Below are positions 1 to 4,877 of a DNA stretch of 5,758 bases, one piece after another. Source of the stretch: an uncultured Lachnospiraceae bacterium (lineage in GTDB: Bacteria; Bacillota; Clostridia; Lachnospirales; Lachnospiraceae). Below the pieces are notes generated by a model that saw nothing but the letters and a program-made list of their open reading frames with translations, searched no databases and was not told where the DNA came from. The stretch covers positions 1 to 5,758 of the forward strand of contig CAJTSL010000104.1 in assembly GCA_910578845.1 (NCBI GenBank). The letters are read 5' to 3'. The position numbers and the translations under genes are program-made. How positions within the stretch are numbered: the stretch's first letter is position 1; each line of letters opens with the position of its first letter.

Positions 1-72
1 AGTCAGAGCCGGGGATATGCCTTGATCGTATGTCATCGTAGTAAACTGTTCTGACATGGGGATTAGTGTGGG

Positions 73-100
73 AAGAACGTCAAAAATATAGCGTTCTTTT
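73..100 (+). terminator. hairpin with short T-run upstream of the methyltransferase gene
   Basis: The 7-base arms AAGAACG (73-79) and CGTTCTT (92-98) are perfect reverse complements. G-U pairs could lengthen the stem on both sides, and the loop is A/T-rich. The 3' arm runs into TTTT and then an A/T stretch, so it could be a weak intrinsic terminator for a gene lying left of the window. It ends just before the ribosome binding site at 107-113, so it could also act as a 5' leader element or operator. The stem is only modestly GC-rich and the T-run is short, so confidence is low. Confidence 0.3.
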
Positions 101-118
101 ATAATTAAGGAGGTTTAG

Positions 119-892
119 ATGGCTAGTATATATGATAGAGCGGAAATTTATGATTTATTGGAAGACGAAAGCAGGTCGCTAATTTATCAGAAGCATTGGG
201 AGAGCGTGTTAAAGGATTGCAAAATTGAGACGTTATTGGATGTCAGCATTGGCTCTGGCAATGTGACGCTTCCGGCAGCAGCGTTAGGGATTCGTCTGTC
301 CGGTTCAGATTTAAGCGAAATAATGTTGGAAAAATGCAAGACGAAAGCCGTCTCCAAAAACATTGCAATTGATTTAAAGTGCTGTGATTTTAGGACGGTG
401 TCGCATCAGTTTCCGCAAAAATTCGATTGTGTTGCCAGCACCGGGAATTCCCTGCCGTATGTGAGTAATGAAGATGTGTTGGATACGCTTGTGCAGATGG
501 ACTCACTGGTGAACCCTGGCGGTTACTTGTATTTCGATATTAGGAATTGGGATAAGATATTACGGGACAGACAGCGGTTTTATCTGTATAATCCTTTTTT
601 CAAAGACGATACGAGAATTAACCTGATACAAGTATGGGATTATGAAAATGACGGTACAATGACATTTCACCTGCTATATACATTTGAAAAGGAGAACAGG
701 ATATTCCACAAAGAGAAGTTCGAAGAGCATTATGTTCCAGTTAAGCAAGAGATGCTGTTACGGAAAGTAAAGGAAATGGGATATGGTGAGATTAGGCTTT
801 TGCCCTTTCCCTCATGTGGACAAAGCATAGAAATAGAGGAAGCAGACTGGTACTGCGTGATAGCTAAGAAGGGTGCAAAAGCGGGCATATGA
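119..892 (+). CDS. class I SAM-dependent methyltransferase
   Basis: This 257-residue cytosolic protein has a Rossmann-type methyltransferase fold that would transfer a methyl group from S-adenosylmethionine. Motif I is LLDVSIGSGN (residues 39-48), the glycine-rich SAM-binding loop. The acidic residue expected to bind the ribose hydroxyls is D64 in GSDLS (62-66). The CCDF segment (88-91) fits the adenine-contacting acidic motif, and DCVASTGNSLPYV (103-115) is the motif IV strand. The GNSL signature resembles the glycine/sarcosine N-methyltransferase-like branch, but that is not enough to name a substrate. The start is well supported: AAGGAGG at 107-113 lies 5 bases before the ATG. The length is normal for a stand-alone small-molecule methyltransferase. 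No promoter is convincing: TATAAT at 100-105 lies too close to the ribosome binding site and lacks a -35. The HTH gene follows on the same strand, so co-transcription is possible. The fold is near certain; the substrate is unknown. Confidence 0.9.
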   Translation: MASIYDRAEIYDLLEDESRSLIYQKHWESVLKDCKIETLLDVSIGSGNVTLPAAALGIRLSGSDLSEIMLEKCKTKAVSKNIAIDLKCCDFRTVSHQFPQKFDCVASTGNSLPYVSNEDVLDTLVQMDSLVNPGGYLYFDIRNWDKILRDRQRFYLYNPFFKDDTRINLIQVWDYENDGTMTFHLLYTFEKENRIFHKEKFEEHYVPVKQEMLLRKVKEMGYGEIRLLPFPSCGQSIEIEEADWYCVIAKKGAKAGI

Positions 893-1019
893 AGGAATTG
901 ATAATTGATGCAACGATTGGAAATGATTGTATGCCTGTTAAACGATACGTTGCTTTCAAACGCCGTTATTTCCTGATAAGATGAAGGAGATAAGAAGACA
1001 GTTTGAAAGGAATAAGGTG

Positions 1020-1763
1020 ATGGAAATGGAAAACATTGGGGAATTGATATGCCAGTATCGTCAGGACAGGAAAATGACACAGGAGGAATTTGCTTCCAGG
1101 CTGGGGGTGACGCCCCAGGCAGTAAGCAAGTGGGAAAGAGGGAACGGCCTGCCCGATATAGCTCTTGTAAAAGGCATTTGCCAGATCCTGGATATTAACG
1201 CCAACGTCCTGCTTGGCATTGCTGATGATAAAGTAGTAGAAAACGGCAATATGATAATGGAGAGAGAAATCAGGAACAATCTTTTTTCAGAGCCGTTAAT
1301 GCTGGAATTTGGAGAAGGCTTGCTTACTTGTGTGAAAGATGGATTAAAAACTGATTATGTAAACCAAACAAGAAAAAAGCTGGCTGAGGAAACAGGCATG
1401 TTGATACCGATGTTGCGAATCAAGGATAATCTGGAGCTTGCGAAGAAGGATTACCGGATATTGTCTTATGGCCATGTATTGTATGAAGATAGCCTTGCGC
1501 AAGATGGAGAGGACGCTTACCATAAAATGATTGACAATGTTTCTTATGTATGCCGGACGCATTACGCCGATATACTCAATAAGCATGTTGTAAAAGTCAT
1601 GATGGACATTCTCAGGGAGACATTCCCTGGCGCGATCGAAGGACTGGTACCGGAGAAGATCAGTTATCTTCAGGTACAGCGTAAGTTACAGGAGCTGTTA
1701 CGGCAAGGAAAGCCGATTAAGGATATGCTCCATATTCTGGAGGAGATGGAGGAATCATTATAA
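1020..1763 (+). CDS. XRE-family HTH protein with a C-terminal FlhA/FHIPEP-like domain
   Basis: This predicted soluble 247-residue protein has two parts. Residues 6-67 are a classic Cro/CI-type helix-turn-helix; the recognition region reads LGVTPQAVSKWERG (28-41). Residues 91-247 read like the cytoplasmic domain of FlhA-family export gates. PLMLEFGEGLL (92-102) matches the PLxLExGxGL start of that domain. IPMLRIKDNLEL (129-140) matches the P-x-VRIRDNLxL strand. Further on, THYADILNKH (180-189) matches THLTEIIxxH, LVPEKISYLQVQRKLQELL (209-227) matches the ELVPxxLxLGxIQxVLQNLL helices, and PIKDMLHILEEM (232-243) matches SIRDLxTILExL. These FlhA motifs are from memory. FlhA's membrane half is absent and the middle of the domain looks about 50 residues shorter. 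The start is taken as 1020 (AAAGGA at 1006-1011). ATG 1026 (AAGGTG at 1014-1019) is equally plausible, and ATG 981 adds 13 unconserved-looking residues. A DNA-binding role is likely; the C-terminal partner is unknown. Confidence 0.85.
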   Translation: MEMENIGELICQYRQDRKMTQEEFASRLGVTPQAVSKWERGNGLPDIALVKGICQILDINANVLLGIADDKVVENGNMIMEREIRNNLFSEPLMLEFGEGLLTCVKDGLKTDYVNQTRKKLAEETGMLIPMLRIKDNLELAKKDYRILSYGHVLYEDSLAQDGEDAYHKMIDNVSYVCRTHYADILNKHVVKVMMDILRETFPGAIEGLVPEKISYLQVQRKLQELLRQGKPIKDMLHILEEMEESL

Positions 1764-1801
1764 AGTAAGAAAAGCAGGGGATATAGCCGTGCATTCATAA
1801 A

Positions 1802-1852
1802 GCGCAAAAATGCGCAGACTGTATAAAATAGTGTTTTTGTGCGTATTTTATA
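1802..1852. repeat. tandem inverted repeats in the intergenic leader
   Basis: Two palindromic elements sit side by side between the HTH gene and the oxidoreductase gene. The first is GCGCA (1802-1806), an AAAA loop, then TGCGC (1811-1815). The second is TATAAAATA (1822-1830) against TATTTTATA (1844-1852), a perfect 9-base inverted repeat around a 13-base loop containing TTTTTGTGC (1834-1842). The left arm GCGCAAAAA (1802-1810) can also pair with that loop, with one G-U pair, so the structures are mutually exclusive. Neither has a following T-run, so a simple terminator is unlikely. It could be a structured 5' leader, a regulator-binding region, or a dispersed intergenic repeat. No convincing -35/-10 pair was found in 1764-1901. 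Confidence 0.5.
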
Positions 1853-1870
1853 TAGAAAACGAAAGGGCTG

Positions 1871-1891
1871 CGTGTCTTTTTGCGCGACACG
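1871..1891 (+). promoter_or_regulatory. hairpin between a possible Shine-Dalgarno and the oxidoreductase start
   Basis: CGTGTC (1871-1876) and GACACG (1886-1891) are perfect 6-base inverted repeats enclosing the 9-base loop TTTTTGCGC (1877-1885). The ATG at 1902 has no purine-rich ribosome binding site at the normal distance. The nearest candidate is AAAGGG (1862-1867), 34 bases upstream. If the hairpin folds, it removes 21 bases from that distance and leaves about 13 unpaired bases, so the fold could help bring the site to the start codon. The loop is an exact reverse complement of 1802-1810, which would allow a long-range or kissing interaction. The hairpin is seen in the sequence; the effect on translation is inference. 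Confidence 0.4.
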
Positions 1892-1901
1892 ATAACATGA
1901 A

Positions 1902-3218
1902 ATGATGGAATCTGTTTGGAATGGGACGGTAGCGCTCCCACACTTTGAGCGCTTAGAGGGAGATCGGAATACGGATGTGCTGATAATCGGCGGCGGGATT
2001 ACCGGTATTTTGTGTGCGTATTTCCTACAAGAAAGAGGCATTGATTACTTGCTCCTAGAAGGAGAGGAAATCTGCCACGGGACGACGGGAAATACGACGG
2101 CGAAGATTACGGCGCAGCACGGGCTTATCTATGCTAAGCTTCTAAAGAAAGCAGGGTTAGAGAGAGCCAAACTGTATCTGGAAGCGAATCAGCGTGCGGT
2201 ACAAAAATATGCGGAGCTTGCGGCGGCAATCCCCTGTGATTTTGAAGAAAGAAACGCATATGTGTATTCCCTGGATAATAGGAAAAAATTGGAACAGGAA
2301 GCGGAAGCCTATCGGATGCTCGGTCTGGATGATGAGATTGTAGAGCCCATAGAGCTTCCTTTTCCTACTGTAGGGGCAGTCAGGATGAAGAAACAGGCAC
2401 AGTTTCATCCACTAAAATTCATAAGCCAGATAGCCAGAACACTTAAAATCTATGAACATTCCTTCGTGACACAACTGTTACCCGGTAAAGCGCTTACGGA
2501 ATCAGGAAGCGTCTCCTATCAGAAAGTCATATTTGCCACGCATTTTCCCATTGACAATAAACATGGCGCCTATTTTTTGAAACTCTATCAGCACCGTTCT
2601 TATGTGATTGCCTTGGAACAGGCAGCGCAGATAGAAGGCATGTATGTGGATGAAGCGAAAAAAGGCATGTCTTTTAGAAGCTATGATAATCTGCTTTTTG
2701 TCGGCGGCGCAGGGCATAGGACTGGTAAAAAGAGCGGTAACTGGCAACAATTGCGGGGATTTGCCAGCAAGTATTATCCCGATGCCATTGAGCGGTACCA
2801 TTGGGCGGCACAGGATTGTATGCCTTTGGATGAAGCTCCTTATATCGGCGTTTATTCGAAGGCGATGCCGGATGCTTATGTAGCGACAGGATTCCGTAAA
2901 TGGGGGATGACATCGGCTATGGTGGCGGCAATGATTCTGTCGGATCTGGTACAGGGCATTGAGAGCCCTTATGCGGAAGCATTTTATCCGGCGCGCAATA
3001 TTTTCACGAAACAATTGGTTTGTAACGGTGCTGAGTCAGTGTTTAACTTGCTTACGCCTACGGTTCCAAGATGTCCTCATTTAGGATGCGCTTTGAAATG
3101 GAATCCGGCGGAGCGTTCCTGGGACTGTCCATGCCATGGCTCGCGTTTTTCTGAGAGCGGGAAGCTTCTAGATAATCCAGCGAATGGGGACAGGACAAGT
3201 AAGCTGCCTGCTAGATAG
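1902..3218 (+). CDS. FAD-dependent oxidoreductase (DAO fold) with C-terminal Rieske [2Fe-2S] domain
   Basis: This 438-residue protein is a flavoprotein fused to an iron-sulfur electron-transfer domain, the architecture seen in Bacillus YhfW-type proteins. The dinucleotide-binding motif is DVLIIGGGITG (25-35), followed by the HGTTGNTTAKIT stretch typical of DAO-family FAD pockets. The second FAD-contacting region is VIFATHFP, and ATGFRKWGMTSAM near residues 328-340 is the usual C-terminal FAD-binding segment. The Rieske ligands are visible as C391-P-H393 and C409-x-x-H412, with C396 and C411 placed to form the stabilising disulfide. The protein has no signal peptide or membrane helix and should be cytosolic. 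An in-frame TAA at 1893-1895 leaves ATG 1902 or 1905 as the only ATG starts; the ribosome binding site is poor. The substrate and electron partner are not readable from sequence. A phosphatase gene follows 98 bases downstream on the same strand and may share the transcript. Confidence 0.93.
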   Translation: MMESVWNGTVALPHFERLEGDRNTDVLIIGGGITGILCAYFLQERGIDYLLLEGEEICHGTTGNTTAKITAQHGLIYAKLLKKAGLERAKLYLEANQRAVQKYAELAAAIPCDFEERNAYVYSLDNRKKLEQEAEAYRMLGLDDEIVEPIELPFPTVGAVRMKKQAQFHPLKFISQIARTLKIYEHSFVTQLLPGKALTESGSVSYQKVIFATHFPIDNKHGAYFLKLYQHRSYVIALEQAAQIEGMYVDEAKKGMSFRSYDNLLFVGGAGHRTGKKSGNWQQLRGFASKYYPDAIERYHWAAQDCMPLDEAPYIGVYSKAMPDAYVATGFRKWGMTSAMVAAMILSDLVQGIESPYAEAFYPARNIFTKQLVCNGAESVFNLLTPTVPRCPHLGCALKWNPAERSWDCPCHGSRFSESGKLLDNPANGDRTSKLPAR

Positions 3219-3242
3219 AATTGGTTGCAAACAGAACTGGTT
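3217..3242. repeat. short imperfect direct repeat after the oxidoreductase gene
   Basis: AGAATTGGTT (3217-3226) recurs as AGAACTGGTT (3233-3242), nine of ten bases identical with a 16-base period. The first copy overlaps the oxidoreductase stop codon. It may be a regulator half-site pair or chance. The rest of 3243-3303 shows no clear promoter or terminator. Confidence 0.2.
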
Positions 3243-3316
3243 AGGGATATGATAGGAAAAGGGCAATGGGAACATCTAGAGATGAGTCCTTTGGAGCGAA
3301 AACAGGAGGAGAAGGT

Positions 3317-4075
3317 ATGGAAATCCAGGAGATTATCGCATTGGTAAAGGAAACGAAAAGATTCGTAGAGAATAGGGAAAGAGCCAGCCATATTAGGGTA
3401 AAAGGGCCGGCGGACTATGTGACGCAGGTAGATACGGATATACAGGACTTCTTAGCAAAGGAGCTGGGCAAACTGGCTCCTGGGATTCAATTCTTAGGGG
3501 AGGAGGAAGGCCTGCATGAAATGAGCAGCGATACATACTGGATCCTTGACCCCATTGACGGCACGACGAACCTGATCCATGATTACCAGCACAGTGTCGT
3601 ATCACTTGGGCTATATGATAAGGGAGAGATTACTTTAGGGATTATCTACGATCCCTTTAGAGAGGATGTTTACTATGCGCAAAAAGGGGCAGGCAGCTTC
3701 CTGAACGGGAACCCTATATCTGTGTCTGATGCCATGACGCTGAGCGAAACAATCATTACCATTGGCACATCGACTTATGATAGGGAACTGACAGTGAAAA
3801 ATTTTCAACGATTCCAACGGGTCTTCGAACAAAGCCAGGATATCCGCAGGACAGGTTCAGCGGCGTTAGATCTGGCGTATGTGGCATGTGGCCGTACCGG
3901 CGGCTTTTTTGAAACGCTTCTTAACCCATGGGACTTTGCGGCTGGCATGTTGTTAGTGACCGAGGCCGGAGGCAGGGTAACCAATTATGAAGGAGGTTCC
4001 CTGAACCTATTGAAAAGAGGAAGCGTTATTGCTACGAATGGGAAGGTGCATGAAGAATTAAGGGCGCTGTTGTAG
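3317..4075 (+). CDS. inositol monophosphatase family protein (SuhB/IMPase-like phosphatase)
   Basis: This 252-residue cytosolic enzyme belongs to the Mg2+-dependent, Li+-sensitive phosphatase superfamily, which hydrolyses phosphate monoesters such as inositol-1-phosphate; relatives act on fructose-1,6-bisphosphate or PAP. The metal-site motifs are all present: GEEE (61-64) supplies E62, WILDPIDGTTN (75-85) supplies D78 and D81 plus the catalytic threonine region, and PWDFAAG (204-210) supplies D206. RRTGSAALDLAYVACGR (177-193) is the conserved substrate-side segment. The length is typical for the family. I chose the start at 3317 because AGGAGGA (3304-3310) lies 6 bases upstream. An in-frame ATG at 3266 would add 17 residues with no family character and has a ribosome binding site too close to it. 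The physiological substrate cannot be told from sequence. No clear terminator follows the TAG. The gene probably shares a transcript with the oxidoreductase, though the 98-base gap allows its own promoter. Confidence 0.93.
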   Translation: MEIQEIIALVKETKRFVENRERASHIRVKGPADYVTQVDTDIQDFLAKELGKLAPGIQFLGEEEGLHEMSSDTYWILDPIDGTTNLIHDYQHSVVSLGLYDKGEITLGIIYDPFREDVYYAQKGAGSFLNGNPISVSDAMTLSETIITIGTSTYDRELTVKNFQRFQRVFEQSQDIRRTGSAALDLAYVACGRTGGFFETLLNPWDFAAGMLLVTEAGGRVTNYEGGSLNLLKRGSVIATNGKVHEELRALL

Positions 4076-4090
4076 TCCGAATGAAAAGTA

Positions 4091-4300
4091 ATGCAGGAAT
4101 TCTTAACAAAGAAGATTGAAAGATTATTAGACTGTATTCCCGATGACTGAGTATTGCAGATGCGACAGCAAGGAATCTCTCATAATGCGCATTTTCAATT
4201 TCGGCAATGTGGCACACATTTTATCAAAGACGGTAAGGAATATACATTGAAGGTACGCGATTTATGTAGCCAAGCCAAAAAAGCAAATATAAATTGCTAA
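4091..4300 (+). pseudogene. possible decayed small gene, one frame broken by a TGA
   Basis: Reading from ATG 4091 gives 19 codons (MQEFLTKKIERLLDCIPDD), a TGA at 4148-4150, then 49 more sense codons in the same frame to TAA at 4298-4300. Without the TGA this would be a protein of about 69 residues. The second half has protein-like composition (a stretch reading FIKDGKEYTLKVRDLC) and the first half reads like a basic amphipathic helix. I do not recognise the family. No good ribosome binding site precedes ATG 4091. The neighbours are intact genes, so this looks like a remnant left between two units, or a chance open stretch. The rest of 4076-4330 holds a 10-base palindrome (4184-4193) and a weak hairpin (4301-4327) but no other gene. 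Confidence 0.3.
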
Positions 4301-4330
4301 GGTGATTTATCTATAGGCGATAAAACCGGA

Positions 4331-4804
4331 TCATGCTTTTGAAGTATCAAGGATGTCAAGATGATGATCGAACAGTAATTCATTTGCGTCCATGACCGTT
4401 TGTCGCCGATGCAGGGCAAACAGAAGTATCGAATCACGTTCGTCTTTTGCGTATAATATCCTGTTGCCGGAAAGCTTCAGCATGGTCTGTGTTTCTTCAG
4501 CGGAAAGGTGCATGCCAAAGGCTATCGCAATCAGTTTATCGCGGGATGGTGTTTTTTTACCGGAAAATATCTGATAGATATATGTTCGATGGAGCAGTGA
4601 ATCGCGCGCCACATCAGCCCGGCTGATGCCCTTTTGTATCAACAGCATATTTAAATGCTCCGGTAGATTGTGTGCAAGCATATATGTTTTGTTTTTGACA
4701 AGATAGTCTTCGATGTCTGTCGCAGTTTTGATTTCATGTTCCAGGTCGTCGGTTGACGGAGTATGGCCCGCGCCAGAAGATGGGGTGTCTGCATCAAATT
4801 TCAT
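4331..4804 (-). CDS. XRE-type helix-turn-helix regulator divergent from a Ser/Thr kinase
   Basis: This 157-residue cytosolic protein has a central helix-turn-helix of the Cro/CI superfamily at roughly residues 47-105. Its helices read LPEHLNMLLIQKG, then SRADVARDSLLHRTYIYQIFSG (recognition region near 69-80), followed by the KKTPSRDKLIAIAFGMHLS helix pair. A C-terminal helical region (105-150) ends the protein. The first 20 residues are polar, disordered-looking and rich in Ser/Thr-Pro (TPSS at 7-10, TPST at 15-18). The start is firm: on the minus strand AGGAGG (4816-4811) lies 6 bases before the ATG, preceded by a near-consensus promoter. The gene is transcribed away from a membrane-anchored kinase whose promoter overlaps its own, so autoregulation and control of the kinase are likely (inference). 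The recognition-helix region is a little unlike phage repressors, so it might act by protein contacts rather than as a strong DNA binder. Confidence 0.9.
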   Translation of the reverse strand: MKFDADTPSSGAGHTPSTDDLEHEIKTATDIEDYLVKNKTYMLAHNLPEHLNMLLIQKGISRADVARDSLLHRTYIYQIFSGKKTPSRDKLIAIAFGMHLSAEETQTMLKLSGNRILYAKDERDSILLFALHRRQTVMDANELLFDHHLDILDTSKA

Positions 4805-4805
4805 A

Positions 4806-4833
4806 TTGAGCCTCCTGATTTATTTGCTATAAT
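4806..4833 (+). promoter_or_regulatory. sigma-A promoter for the kinase gene
   Basis: The -10 box is a perfect TATAAT (4828-4833) with the extended TGC in front of it (4825-4827). A -35-like TTGAGC (4806-4811, four of six consensus) lies 16 bases upstream. Transcription should start near 4840, which places the ATG at 4839 at or before the RNA end and argues for a kinase start further right. The -35 overlaps the first codon and ribosome binding site of the divergent regulator gene. Confidence 0.65.
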
Positions 4834-4860
4834 TATATATGACTAAGGAGCATGTGGCAA
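4832..4860 (-). promoter_or_regulatory. sigma-A promoter for the XRE regulator
   Basis: Read on the minus strand, TTGCCA (4860-4855, five of six consensus) is followed by a 17-base spacer and a perfect TATAAT (4837-4832). Transcription should start near 4825, giving a leader of about 20 bases that contains the AGGAGG ribosome binding site. This -10 shares bases 4832-4833 with the -10 of the opposing promoter, inside the 10-base palindrome TATAATTATA (4828-4837). The -35 lies in the leader of the kinase gene. Confidence 0.72.
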
Positions 4861-4877
4861 GAGAGGGCGTGAAAATC

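Noticed and set aside
1..54. An open frame from base 1 to TGA at 52-54 that might be the tail of an upstream gene
   Set aside because: Only 17 codons are visible with no recognisable motif, and other frames are about equally plausible.
100..105. TATAAT resembling a -10 box for the methyltransferase
   Set aside because: It would start transcription inside the ribosome binding site, and no -35 lies at the right distance.
730..1080. Minus-strand open frame across the end of the methyltransferase and the gap
   Set aside because: Low-complexity Ser/Phe/Pro-rich translation, antisense to supported genes, with no family resemblance.
2502..3014. A 170-codon open frame on the minus strand, and shorter plus and minus frames at 2644-2913
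   Set aside because: They lie inside the oxidoreductase gene, which has full domain motifs; the antisense translations show no domain and unnatural composition.
3266..3316. N-terminal extension of the phosphatase from ATG 3266
   Set aside because: The extra 17 residues lack family character, and ATG 3317 has a far better ribosome binding site at the correct spacing.
4184..4193. Perfect 10-base palindrome AATGCGCATT
   Set aside because: Isolated, with no second copy of the palindrome in the window and no promoter nearby; a chance palindrome of this size is not surprising.
4301..4327. Imperfect hairpin downstream of the XRE gene as its terminator
   Set aside because: The stem is A/T-rich with a bulge, and no T-run follows on the minus strand.
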